A DNA stretch of 64,000 nucleotides. Source: Streptomyces bicolor (GTDB taxonomy: Bacteria > Actinomycetota > Actinomycetes > Streptomycetales > Streptomycetaceae). A program made the translations under genes and the position numbers. Below, piece after piece: positions 1 through 8,093 of the stretch (within the stretch, counting starts at the first letter, position 1; every line of letters starts with the position of its first letter). Under the pieces are notes generated by a model. That model searched no databases and had not been told where the DNA came from. It saw only the letters and a list, made by a program, of their open reading frames with translations. The DNA lies in contig NZ_JOFS01000005.1 in NCBI RefSeq assembly GCF_000719285.1, positions 310,001-374,000 on the forward strand, written 5' to 3'.

Positions 1-418
1 TGATCCCGAAGGTCATCGCGGCCACCGTGGCCGCGCCCGCACCGTGCGTGACGCCGATGACGTCCGGACTGGCCAAAGAGTTGCGCGCGACGGACTGGAT
101 CAGCGCGCCGGAGACGCCGAAGGCCGCACCGACCAGCAGACCCGTCACCAGGCGGGGGAGACGCAGCGTGCCGACGACCAGTTCGTCGGGACTCGGCTGT
201 CCGAGCAGCACGCGGACGACCTCTGTGGGGGAGACGTACGACTCGCCGACGCACAGGGACACGACGGCCGTCGCCGCCAGTACGACGGCCAGCAGGACCG
301 CCACCGCACTGGCCCGGCGGTGCAGCAGGAAGCTGCCGTCCCCGACGCGGACGACGGTGTAGCCGGCGGGGCGCAGCCGCCGTGGCGCGGGGCTCGTTCG
401 CTCGAGAGACTGGGTCAC
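1..418 (-). CDS. FecCD-family iron-siderophore ABC permease (3' end outside window)
   Basis: This is the N-terminal 139 residues of a membrane permease; the gene runs off the left edge. It starts at a GTG whose bases overlap the TGA of the upstream permease (GTGA), so the two are translationally coupled. After a cytoplasmic leader of about 30 residues comes a hydrophobic segment, then the family motif RLPRLVTGLLVGAAFGVSGA and the following ALIQSVARNSLASPDVIGV, both hallmarks of FecCD/BtuC permeases. It should pair with the next permease to form the transmembrane part of a ferric-siderophore importer. The ATPase is not in the window and may lie further left. Family call is secure; the exact siderophore is unknown. 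Confidence 0.9.
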   Translation of the reverse strand, partial: MTQSLERTSPAPRRLRPAGYTVVRVGDGSFLLHRRASAVAVLLAVVLAATAVVSLCVGESYVSPTEVVRVLLGQPSPDELVVGTLRLPRLVTGLLVGAAFGVSGALIQSVARNSLASPDVIGVTHGAGAATVAAMTFGI

Positions 419-1419
419 GCCGGCACCGTCGCCTTCCTCCGAACCAGCGCGACCAGGAACGGCACGCCGAGCAACGCGGTCATCACGGCCACCGGCACTT
501 CCGAGGGCGCGAAGACGACACGGCCGAGCACGTCCGACACGAGGATCACCGCGGGACCCAGCAGCGCGGACAGGGCGAGCACCCACCGGTGGTCGGCGCC
601 CACCAGAGCCCGCGCGATGTGCGGGACGGCGAGCCCGGTGAACGCGATCGGACCGGCGACCGCGACGGCGACCCCGGTCAGCACGGTCGCCGCGAGCGCG
701 CCCAGGGCCCGCACCAGGGCCACCCGGTGACCGAGCCCCCGGGCCACGTCGTCACCGAGGGCGAGGGCGTCAAGGCCCCGGGCCAGGGCGGCGACCAGCA
801 CCAGCCCCACCAGCAGGAACGGCCAGGTCTGCGCGACGACCTCACCGTCCCGCCCGCCGATCGAGCCGACGTCCCAGAAGCGGAACTCGTCGAGGGCCCG
901 GGCGTCGGTCGTGACGATGGCGGAGACAACCGAGGCGATGAACGCGTTCATCGCGGCGCCCGCCAGCGCCAGCTTGACCGGCGAGGCGCCGCCGCGTCCG
1001 CTGCCCGCCACGGCGTACGCGGCCACCGCGGCGAGCCCCGCACCGGCGAACGCGAACCAGACGTAGCCGGCGGGCGTGTGCACCCCGAGGAACGCGATCG
1101 CGCAGACGACGCCCAGCGAGGCGCCCTGGCTGACGCCGAGGACGCCGGGCTCGGCGATCGGATTGCGGGTGATGCCCTGCATGACGACTCCGGCGACCGC
1201 GAGGGCCAGCCCGACCATCACGCCGATGACCGTGCGCGGGACCCGCAGCGCGCGAACGACCTGCGCGTTGTCACCGCTGCCGCCGTGCAGCAGGGCGTCG
1301 AACACCTCGCTTGGGGGGATCTGGCGGCTGCCGAGGGCGAGGCTGAGCAGGACGGCGAGGAACAGCAAGAGGGTGCCGGCGACCGTCCAGCCGATGCGCC
1401 GCCGGGTGGCATGGGACAT
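415..1419 (-). CDS. FecCD-family iron-siderophore ABC permease
   Basis: A 334-residue polytopic membrane protein of normal length for the FecCD family. The conserved RVPRTVIGVMVGLALAVAGV stretch near residue 65 and RNPIAEPGVLGVSQGASLG near residue 90 identify it. It lies 46 bp downstream of the substrate-binding lipoprotein gene and overlaps the next permease by 4 bp, so the three form one operon read on the minus strand. Role: transmembrane channel for a ferric-siderophore complex delivered by the lipoprotein and powered by an ATPase encoded elsewhere. Regulation is expected through the iron box at 2543-2561. Confidence 0.93.
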   Translation of the reverse strand: MSHATRRRIGWTVAGTLLLFLAVLLSLALGSRQIPPSEVFDALLHGGSGDNAQVVRALRVPRTVIGVMVGLALAVAGVVMQGITRNPIAEPGVLGVSQGASLGVVCAIAFLGVHTPAGYVWFAFAGAGLAAVAAYAVAGSGRGGASPVKLALAGAAMNAFIASVVSAIVTTDARALDEFRFWDVGSIGGRDGEVVAQTWPFLLVGLVLVAALARGLDALALGDDVARGLGHRVALVRALGALAATVLTGVAVAVAGPIAFTGLAVPHIARALVGADHRWVLALSALLGPAVILVSDVLGRVVFAPSEVPVAVMTALLGVPFLVALVRRKATVPA

Positions 1420-1465
1420 GCGTTTTTCCTCTTGCTGTTCCTCTTGTCGCTGTTGCCGAACGGCC

Positions 1466-2506
1466 CTACTTGGTCAGGTACTTCTCCAGGTCCGCGAGGA
1501 CCTCGTCGGCCGCGGTGACGCCCAGGCCCAGGTACCAGGTCTCGTCGGGCACGTCGTACGCGTGGCCCTCCTTGACCGCCTTCAGGTTCTTCCACAGCGG
1601 GTTGCTCTGCGCGCGGGACTTGTCGGTGGCCTTCGCGTCGCCGTACACGCCGGTGAAGATGAAGTCACCGTCGGCCTGGTCGATGTTCTCGGCGCTGACT
1701 TCGGCGGCCAGGTCGTCGATGTCCTGGTTCTTCGGGCGCGGGATGCCGGCGTCCTTGAGGATGGTGCCGATGAACGAGGCGTTGGCGTAGAGGCGGATGA
1801 CACCGTCGGGCAGGTAACGGACCATCGACACCGTCGGCTTGTCCGCGCCGAGCTTCGCGTCGAGCTCCTCGACCTTCTTGTCGTACGCGGCGAGCTGCGC
1901 CTTGGCCTCGGCGGTCTTGTCCAGGGCCGCGGCGTTGAGGAGGTAGTTCTCCTTCCACGTGAAGCCGGGGCGCAGGGAGAAGACGGTGGGCGCGATCTGG
2001 GACAGCTCGTCGTACTTGTCCGCGGCGCGCAGCTGGCTGCCGAGGATCAGGTCCGGCTTGAGGCCGGCGATCGCCTCCAGGTTGAGGTTGTTGATGGTGC
2101 CGACGTTCTTCGGGTTGCCGGCGTCCTTCTTCAGGTACGAAGGCAGCTCCGGGGAGCCCTCGGTGGGGGCGAGGCCGACCGGCTTGATGCCGAGCGACAC
2201 GACGTTGTCGAGCTCGCCGACGTCCAGGACCACGACACGCTTGGGCTGGGCCTTGATCTCGGTCTCACCCATTGCGTGCTCGATGGTGCGGGGCCATTCG
2301 CCCGGCTTGGCATCGGTGCCCATCTCGGCGGTCTTCTTCGCGGCGTCCGCGAATTCGTCTCCGCCCTGAGCCACGGCCTTCTTGTCCCCGGCTCCGGCCG
2401 CGGGCTTCTTGTCCGCGCTGTCGTTGGAACCGCCGCAGGCCGCGAGGGACAGGGCGGCGGCGACGGCAAGAGCGACGGCGGCGGTACCGCGGCGCCGGTG
2501 AAGCAT
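1466..2506 (-). CDS. Iron-siderophore ABC transporter substrate-binding lipoprotein
   Basis: A 346-residue exported lipoprotein. I chose the ATG at 2506 rather than the in-frame ATG at 2530 because an AAAGGGAG ribosome site precedes it and because the protein then begins MLHRRRG followed by a hydrophobic signal and the lipobox LAAC at about residue 24. The body has the periplasmic-binding pattern of the FecB/FhuD class: KRVVVLDVGELDNVVSLGI, then GTINNLNLEAIAGLKPDLIL. It binds a ferric siderophore at the cell surface and passes it to the two FecCD permeases downstream. The iron box lies 37 bp upstream of the start. The ligand cannot be read from sequence. Confidence 0.93.
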   Translation of the reverse strand: MLHRRRGTAAVALAVAAALSLAACGGSNDSADKKPAAGAGDKKAVAQGGDEFADAAKKTAEMGTDAKPGEWPRTIEHAMGETEIKAQPKRVVVLDVGELDNVVSLGIKPVGLAPTEGSPELPSYLKKDAGNPKNVGTINNLNLEAIAGLKPDLILGSQLRAADKYDELSQIAPTVFSLRPGFTWKENYLLNAAALDKTAEAKAQLAAYDKKVEELDAKLGADKPTVSMVRYLPDGVIRLYANASFIGTILKDAGIPRPKNQDIDDLAAEVSAENIDQADGDFIFTGVYGDAKATDKSRAQSNPLWKNLKAVKEGHAYDVPDETWYLGLGVTAADEVLADLEKYLTK

Positions 2507-2542
2507 GGCAAGGCTCCCTTTGATGTACATGGGGGGCGGCTA

Positions 2543-2561
2543 TTAGGCCAGCCTCACCTTA
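2543..2561. promoter_or_regulatory. Iron box (DmdR/IdeR-type operator)
   Basis: The plus strand reads TTAGGCCAGCCTCACCTTA. Against the DmdR/IdeR consensus TTAGGTTAGSCTAACCTAA, 15 of 19 positions agree and the inverted-repeat symmetry is kept. It sits just upstream of the siderophore-binding lipoprotein gene, the usual place for iron-dependent repression by a DtxR-family regulator. Confidence 0.85.
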
Positions 2562-2632
2562 TCCGGATCTTTCGTGTGCCCTACAAGCGAGTCTGTGTGG
2601 CTCCTGTCACGGTCCCGTGGTGTCCGCGTGCG

Positions 2633-2670
2633 CTTCCTTGACGCCCTGCGTCGACAGGACGTCAAGGAGG
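2633..2670 (-). terminator. Hairpin terminator after the mannanase gene
   Basis: TCCTTGACG at 2635-2643 pairs with CGTCAAGGA at 2660-2668. Inside it CCTG pairs with CAGG after one mismatch, leaving a six-base loop. It begins 16 bp past the stop codon of the GH5 gene, so it probably ends the SGNH-GH5 transcript. No T-run follows, as is usual in Streptomyces. Confidence 0.6.
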
Positions 2671-2685
2671 CCGGCACGGGTCGGG

Positions 2686-4317
2686 TCAACTCGGCGAGCA
2701 GGCGGTGTCGTTGAGCGTGAAGGCCGTGGGGCTGGGGTTCGTGTTGCCCTTCGTGGCGGTGAAGCCGAGGGTGACCGAACCCGCCGGGGCGATCGTCGCC
2801 GTGTACGACACGGAGGCGACGCTCACCTCGGCGCCGCTCTGCGTCGCGGTGCCGCCCCACAGGTTGCTGACGCGCTGACCGTCCGGGAACGTCCAGCGCA
2901 GCGTCCAGCCGTTGATCGCGGCGCTGCCGGTGTTGCGCAGGACGATCTCGCCCTGGAAGCCGCCGGGCCACTCGTTCGTCACCCGGTAGGCGACACCGCA
3001 CGTCGCGGACGAGCCGCCGGAGGACGTCGTGACCGTCACCGTGCCGGAGCGCTGCGAACGGTTCCCGGCGGCGTCGCGGGCGTAGACGGCGAAGGTGTAC
3101 GAGGTCTCCGGAGCGAGGCCGGTGACGGTGGCGGAGGTTGCGGTCGTCGAGATGGCGGCGGTCTCGCCGGCGCCGCTGACGCGGACCACGTCGTAGCCCG
3201 TGACGCCGGTTCCGTCGCTCGCGGCGGACCAGGCCAGCGTCACCGACGACGAGGTCACTCCCGAGGCGGTCGGTGTCCCGGGAGCGGTCGGAGGAGTGGT
3301 GTCGCCGCCGCCCGAGGCGTAGACGGTGGCTTCCTTCGAGGTGGCGGCGATGCCGTTGGCGCCGTTGAAGACGCGCCTGCCCCAGTCGCTGAGCCGCGCG
3401 GGGTCGAAGCCGATGGCCAGGTCGAGGATCGGGTCGGTGTTGCCGCTCCAGGACCAGGCCAGGTAGCCGAGCCGGAGCTGCTGGGCGGCGGCCATCATGG
3501 TGTCCTCGTCCGGGTCGCCGTACTGGTCGGGCGGACCACCGAACTCGCCGATGAGGATGGGGAGTCCGGCGCTGACGAAGGCGTTGAGGTACTCCGTGAT
3601 CTCCTGCGCGGTGTCGTACACGCTGTACATGTGGATCGAGAAGATCAGGTTGCCGGTGGGGTCGGCGTCGTAGACGGACCGGGCGTTGGCGCGCATGACG
3701 CCCTGCCAGTCCTGGCCCCAGTTGGGCGCGTCCACCATGATCGTGTGCGCGAATCCGGCGTCGCGCAGCTTCTTGACGGCCGCGATCGTGGGCGCGGTCC
3801 AGCCGGCGGGATTGGTGTTGCCCCAGGGCTCGTTGCCGATGTTGATGATGACGTAGTTCTCTTCGCCGGTGAGTACGCCCTTCAGGCCGATCCAGTAGTC
3901 GGCCGCGTGGTCGAGGGTCCCGGCCGCGGCCTCCTCCCCGTAGCCGGTGGTGTCGTGCACCTCCAGCACGCAGATGAGCCGGTTGGCCTTGCACTGGGCG
4001 ATGACGCCTGCGACGTCCTCAGCGCTGTTCCTGGTCCAGCGGTGGCCGTCGGAGAGGACGACGCGGACGGTGTTGGAACCCAGCGCCTTGACGTCGGCGA
4101 GCGACTGCGTCTCGCCCGGATACCAGGTGTGGGCGTGGTTGACACCACGCATCACGAAATGGTTGCCGCTCGCCTCCAGCAGCCGGCCGTCCCGGATGTG
4201 GATGCCGGTCGCCGCCGCCTGGGCAGGCGCGGCGAAGGAGAGTAAGGGGACGAGCAGGCCCAGGAGGGCGGCCACGACGGCGGCCACTCGTGGGGCGGTG
4301 CGGGTGCGGGATCTCAT
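2686..4317 (-). CDS. Secreted GH5 endo-beta-mannanase/cellulase with FnIII and CBM2
   Basis: A 543-residue secreted glycoside hydrolase. Residues 1-35 form a signal peptide ending in APAQAAA. The GH5 domain spans about 36-325, with acid/base Glu163 in INIGNEPWG and nucleophile Glu258 in LIGEFGG. A fibronectin type III domain follows (about 340-425), then a CBM2 carbohydrate-binding module (about 437-543) starting TCGVAYRVTNEW. The GH5 part most resembles bacterial endo-1,4-beta-mannanases (subfamily 8 type), but cellulase activity cannot be excluded. It lies 34 bp downstream of the SGNH hydrolase gene with no promoter-like gap, so both are likely transcribed from the promoter under the CebR box at 5490. 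Confidence 0.9.
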   Translation of the reverse strand: MRSRTRTAPRVAAVVAALLGLLVPLLSFAAPAQAAATGIHIRDGRLLEASGNHFVMRGVNHAHTWYPGETQSLADVKALGSNTVRVVLSDGHRWTRNSAEDVAGVIAQCKANRLICVLEVHDTTGYGEEAAAGTLDHAADYWIGLKGVLTGEENYVIINIGNEPWGNTNPAGWTAPTIAAVKKLRDAGFAHTIMVDAPNWGQDWQGVMRANARSVYDADPTGNLIFSIHMYSVYDTAQEITEYLNAFVSAGLPILIGEFGGPPDQYGDPDEDTMMAAAQQLRLGYLAWSWSGNTDPILDLAIGFDPARLSDWGRRVFNGANGIAATSKEATVYASGGGDTTPPTAPGTPTASGVTSSSVTLAWSAASDGTGVTGYDVVRVSGAGETAAISTTATSATVTGLAPETSYTFAVYARDAAGNRSQRSGTVTVTTSSGGSSATCGVAYRVTNEWPGGFQGEIVLRNTGSAAINGWTLRWTFPDGQRVSNLWGGTATQSGAEVSVASVSYTATIAPAGSVTLGFTATKGNTNPSPTAFTLNDTACSPS

Positions 4318-4351
4318 GGCGGCTCCCAGGGTGAGATGGGGTGACGATGCG

Positions 4352-5467
4352 TCAGGATGACGCGGTGCGCGCCGTGCAAGTGACAGTCGCCGTCGGAGTG
4401 CCGGCCGTTGCCGGGGTGCTGGCGATGAAGCCGGAGGTGGTGCTCGCGCCGGGCGCGAGGGTGCCGTTCCAGTCCGCGTTGCTGACGAGGGCCGTGCCGT
4501 CGGATGCCGTGCCGAGGGTGCCGTTCCAGACCTGGGTGAGGCGGGCGCCGTCCGCGGGTACGACCGCCGTGGTCCAGCCCGCTACGGAGGCAGCGGACGC
4601 GTTGGTCACCGTCACCTCGCCCTGGTAGCCGCCCTGTCGGGCGGAGACGGCGCGGAAGGACGCGGTGCAGGCGGGCGGGTCGCCAGGGGAACCCGGATCA
4701 CCGGGATCGCCCGGATCTCCGGGATCACCGGGGCCCGCGTCGAGCAGCCCGGTCAGCGGCGGGTACCACCGGGCGGCGATCTTCTCGTCCCCCGAGGCGG
4801 TGGGGTGCACGCCGTCATGGGTTTCGGTGGCCGTGTCGAAACCTGTCCACTGGTCGACCATGGCTACGGGGGAGCGGCTGGTGCTCGTCGCCCGGGCCCG
4901 CTCGGGGATCCGCGGGTTGAAGTCGACGACGTGTTGCGCGCAGCCCGGGCAACTGCTCGGGTTCATCGGGATGATCTGCGCGACCAGGATCCGCGTGTCC
5001 GGATTGGAGGCCCGCATCTGCTCCACGAGCTTCGTGTAGGCGGCGAGGATGCGGTCGGGGGCGATGGCGCTCCACACGTCGTTCGTGCCGAAGTGCATGA
5101 CAACGATGTCCGGCAGCGTGGCCGCCAGCCGGGCCGGCAGCAGGTTCTGGGCGGCGACGTTGGTGACCAACTCGCCGCCGTGGCCCTCGTTGTCACCGTC
5201 ATGCGGCTGTCCGCAGCCCTGCGGACCGAGGGTGCCGACGAAGTCGATGTCCTTGTATCCGGCGCTCTGCAGCCGGTTCCACAGCACCGCCCGCCAGCAG
5301 CCAGGCGAGCCGGTGATGCAGTCGCCCAGGGGCATGATGCGCACGGGCTCCGCCGCCTGAGCGGCGGCGGCCGGCGGTGCGAGCGTCACTCCGAGAGGCA
5401 GGAGGACGGTGGCCAATAGGCCGAAGAGCGGGAGGAGCGGTAAGCGTGAGCGGGGGGTGTCGCGCAT
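4352..5467 (-). CDS. Secreted SGNH/GDSL-fold hydrolase with CBM2; block-I Ser replaced by Cys
   Basis: A 371-residue secreted protein. The start at 5467 is preceded by GGAAGGGA; the in-frame ATG at 5512 would place the CebR box inside the coding region. A signal peptide (about 1-38) is followed by an SGNH hydrolase domain (about 41-245): block I reads PLGDCITGS, block III HFGTND (Asn129) and block V DGVHP (Asp218, His221). The block-I residue expected to be the catalytic Ser is Cys50, codon TGC. A GDP-repeat linker (about 246-263) leads to a CBM2 module (about 265-371). Family members are acetylxylan or carbohydrate esterases. Whether this Cys variant hydrolyses esters is open. It heads a probable operon with the GH5 gene. 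Confidence 0.88.
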   Translation of the reverse strand: MRDTPRSRLPLLPLFGLLATVLLPLGVTLAPPAAAAQAAEPVRIMPLGDCITGSPGCWRAVLWNRLQSAGYKDIDFVGTLGPQGCGQPHDGDNEGHGGELVTNVAAQNLLPARLAATLPDIVVMHFGTNDVWSAIAPDRILAAYTKLVEQMRASNPDTRILVAQIIPMNPSSCPGCAQHVVDFNPRIPERARATSTSRSPVAMVDQWTGFDTATETHDGVHPTASGDEKIAARWYPPLTGLLDAGPGDPGDPGDPGDPGSPGDPPACTASFRAVSARQGGYQGEVTVTNASAASVAGWTTAVVPADGARLTQVWNGTLGTASDGTALVSNADWNGTLAPGASTTSGFIASTPATAGTPTATVTCTARTASS

Positions 5468-5489
5468 GGTGTTCCCTTCCCCGGGTAGG

Positions 5490-5503
5490 TGGGAGCGCTC
5501 CCA
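5490..5503. promoter_or_regulatory. CebR box (LacI-family operator)
   Basis: TGGGAGCGCTCCCA is a perfect 14-bp palindrome and matches the CebR operator of Streptomyces cellulose/cello-oligosaccharide genes. It lies 22 bp upstream of the SGNH hydrolase start, between that gene and the divergent cyclase gene. Cellobiose-type inducers would be expected to release repression. Confidence 0.9.
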
Positions 5504-5600
5504 TAAAGACATGAAGCCATTGTTGTCATTGACGCGTCAAGAGCTGGGAAGTGCGGCTGCGATGCTGTCAGTTCAGAGCACCCCGACCGAGGAGGCGCCC

Positions 5601-6386
5601 ATGACCGAGCCGTCCGTCCTAGCCGCGCTGGTGTCCGCTCTGCGAGGTGGATCGATCGAAGTCGTCGACCTCACCTCACCCTTGTCGTCGTCGACACCCG
5701 TGATTCAACTGCCGCCCCAGTTCGGGCAGACCGCCGTCTTCGAGCTGGAGGAGATCAGCCGGTACGACGACCGGGGACCGGCCTGGTACTGGAACAACTT
5801 CCGCAGCGGCGAGCACACCGGCACCCACTTCGACGCCCCGAACCACTGGGTCACCGGCCAGGACCTCATGGACGTGGCCTCGGTGCCGGCCGGCAGACTG
5901 ATCGCACCGGCAGCCGTGCTGGACTTCACCGCCGAGGTCGCCAAGAACCCGGACTTCCTGGTCGAGGTCGACCACGTGAAGGCATGGGAGGCGGAGAACG
6001 GCCCCTTGCCCGAAGGGGGTTGGCTGCTGCTGCGCACCGGCTGGGACGCCCGCTCGCACTCCCAGGAGGCGTTCCTCAACGCCGACGAGAACGGCCCGCA
6101 CACCCCGGGCCTGTCGGCGGAGTGCGCCCGCTGGGTCGCCGAGGAGTCGCCGGTGATCGGCCTCGGCGTCGAGACGGTGGGCACGGACGCCGGAGGCGCG
6201 TACTCCTTCGACCCCGCCTTTCCCTGCCACTCCTACCTCATGGGCAGTGACAAGTACGGTCTGACGCAGTTGCGGAACCTCGCCGCACTGCCACCGACCG
6301 GCGCCGTCGTCATCGCGGGACCGCTGCCGATCGTCACCGGCTCCGGTGCTCCCGCGCGCGTGCTCGCCCTGGTGGAGCGCTCATGA
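5601..6386 (+). CDS. Cyclase-family (kynurenine formamidase-like) hydrolase
   Basis: A 261-residue cytoplasmic protein of the cyclase family (PF04199, metal-dependent amidohydrolase-like). The family HxGTHxDxPxH pattern appears as GEHTGTHFDAPNHW near residue 75, and the later GVETVGTDAG and PCHSYLMG fit the family. The ATG at 5601 has a GAGGAGG ribosome site; longer readings upstream lack one. It overlaps the next gene by 4 bp, so it is coupled to a ThDP enzyme, a pairing that suggests a shared ring- or keto-acid degradation step. The substrate is unknown. Confidence 0.87.
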   Translation: MTEPSVLAALVSALRGGSIEVVDLTSPLSSSTPVIQLPPQFGQTAVFELEEISRYDDRGPAWYWNNFRSGEHTGTHFDAPNHWVTGQDLMDVASVPAGRLIAPAAVLDFTAEVAKNPDFLVEVDHVKAWEAENGPLPEGGWLLLRTGWDARSHSQEAFLNADENGPHTPGLSAECARWVAEESPVIGLGVETVGTDAGGAYSFDPAFPCHSYLMGSDKYGLTQLRNLAALPPTGAVVIAGPLPIVTGSGAPARVLALVERS

Positions 6387-8023
6387 AGGTCGCGGAAGCG
6401 GTCGGCCGGGCGCTGTGCGCAGCCGGGGTCGGGCAGGTCTTCGGAGTGGTCGGATCGGGCAACTTCCACGTCACGAACGCCATGGTCGCGGCGGGGGCGC
6501 GATTCGTCGCCGCTCGCCACGAGGGCGGCGCTGCGACGATGGCCGACGCGTACGCCCGGACGAGCGGCGAGGTCGCGGTGGTGAGCGTGCACCAGGGGCC
6601 CGGCCTGACGAACGCGATGACCGGGATCGCGGAAGCGGCCAAGAGCCGTACGCCGCTCGTCGTGCTCGCCGCCGAGGTGACCGAGCCCCGCTCCAACTTC
6701 TACGTCGACCAAGAGGCGTTGGCGCACGCGGTGGGCGCGACCACGGTTCGGGTCACGTCGGCGCAGGCCGCGGTCGAGCAGGCGTGCGGGGCGGTAGGGC
6801 TGGCGGTGCGGGAGCGGCGTACCGTCCTGCTCAACCTCCCCCTGCCGGTGCAGGCGTTGGACGTGCCGGACGGCGCCCTGGCACAGGCGGCGCCACCGCC
6901 TCGGCGGGCCGCGGTCGAGCCGGACGCGGATGGCGTACGGGCCCTGGCGGAACTGCTCGGCAGGTCCCGGCGGCCGGTGTTCGTGGCCGGCCGGGGAGCG
7001 CGCGGCCCCGGCGGGCGGGCGGCACTGGAGGCCCTCGCCGAGCGCCACGGCGCGCTGCTCGCCACCTCGGCCGTCGCACGCGGGCTCTTCCACGGCAACC
7101 CCTGGTCGCTGGATGTCTCCGGTGGCTTCGCCTCGCCCCTGGCCTGCGAACTGATCCGGGGCGCGGACCTGATCGTCGGCTGGGGCTGCGCCCTCAATAT
7201 GTGGACGATGCGGCACGGCAGCCTCATCGGCGCCGACGCCACCGTGGTACAGGTCGACGACGAACCGTCCGCACTCGGCGCCCACCGTCCGGTGGACCTC
7301 GGTGTCACCGGCGATGTGCGGCTCACCGCGCACCAGGTCCTTGAGGCGGCCGGTGAGCTGCGGCAGGGCTACCGGAGCCCGGAGACCGGTGCGGCCCTCG
7401 CGGAACGGGTGCGTCTGCGCGACGTGCCGTACGACGACACGAGCACGCGTGAGCGGATCGACCCGCGGACGTTGAGCATCGCGCTCGACGACATCCTGCC
7501 CGCCGAGCGGGTGCTCGGCGTGGACTCGGGGAACTTCATGGGCTATCCGAGCGCGTACCTGTCGGTGCCGGACGAGCGGGGCTTCTGCTTCACACAGGCG
7601 TTCCAGTCGATAGGCCTGGGCCTGGCGACCACGATCGGGGCGGCACTGGCACAGCCGGAACGGATCCCGGTGGCCGCGCTCGGGGACGGCGGCGCGTTGA
7701 TGGGCGCCGTCGAGCTCGACACGGTGCGGCGGCTCGGGCTGCCGATGGTGGTCGTCGTGTACGACGACGAGGCGTACGGCGCCGAGGTGCACCACTTTGG
7801 ACCCGAGGGGCACCCGCTGGACACCGTCCGCTTCCCGCCGACGGACATCGCCGCCGTGGGGCGGGGCTACGGCTTCGAGGCGGTGACCGTCCGGACTCGG
7901 GCCGATCTGAAGGCCGTGGCGGACTGGGTGGCCGGGCCGCGGTCCGCGCCGTTGCTCATCGACGCCAAGGTGGTCGCCGATCACGGGTCATGGTGGCTGG
8001 AGGAGGCGTTCCGCGGGCACTGA
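6383..8023 (+). CDS. Thiamine-diphosphate enzyme, acetolactate synthase-like
   Basis: A 546-residue three-domain ThDP enzyme (N-terminal PYR, central, C-terminal PP). The catalytic Glu47 is in AARHEGGAATM, and the ThDP/Mg motif starts at GDGGALM in the C-terminal third and closes with VYDDEAYG, where many relatives carry Asn. Length fits acetolactate synthase, benzoylformate decarboxylase and related enzymes. There is no regulatory subunit gene nearby, so biosynthetic acetolactate synthase is unlikely; a catabolic decarboxylase or C-C hydrolase role is more plausible. It is translated from an ATG inside the TGA of the cyclase gene. A two-way hairpin terminator follows at 8039. Confidence 0.85.
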   Translation: MKVAEAVGRALCAAGVGQVFGVVGSGNFHVTNAMVAAGARFVAARHEGGAATMADAYARTSGEVAVVSVHQGPGLTNAMTGIAEAAKSRTPLVVLAAEVTEPRSNFYVDQEALAHAVGATTVRVTSAQAAVEQACGAVGLAVRERRTVLLNLPLPVQALDVPDGALAQAAPPPRRAAVEPDADGVRALAELLGRSRRPVFVAGRGARGPGGRAALEALAERHGALLATSAVARGLFHGNPWSLDVSGGFASPLACELIRGADLIVGWGCALNMWTMRHGSLIGADATVVQVDDEPSALGAHRPVDLGVTGDVRLTAHQVLEAAGELRQGYRSPETGAALAERVRLRDVPYDDTSTRERIDPRTLSIALDDILPAERVLGVDSGNFMGYPSAYLSVPDERGFCFTQAFQSIGLGLATTIGAALAQPERIPVAALGDGGALMGAVELDTVRRLGLPMVVVVYDDEAYGAEVHHFGPEGHPLDTVRFPPTDIAAVGRGYGFEAVTVRTRADLKAVADWVAGPRSAPLLIDAKVVADHGSWWLEEAFRGH

Positions 8024-8038
8024 GCACGGGAAGCGTCG

Positions 8039-8074
8039 ACCCGCCTGTCGGCACCGCATTGCCGGCAGACGGGT
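8039..8074. terminator. Bidirectional hairpin terminator
   Basis: ACCCGCCTGTCGGCA (8039-8053) pairs with TGCCGGCAGACGGGT (8060-8074) at 13 of 15 positions, with one wobble and one mismatch, around a six-base loop. It lies between the convergent ThDP-enzyme and GAPDH genes and could end both transcripts. Confidence 0.7.
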
Positions 8075-8093
8075 CGGCGAATGGCTGGGCGGA

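Noticed and set aside
415..1518. Long plus-strand frames opposite the FecCD permease genes
   Set aside because: They are antisense frames kept open by high GC; composition is Arg/Asp/His-rich and there is no ribosome site, while the minus-strand frames carry clear permease motifs.
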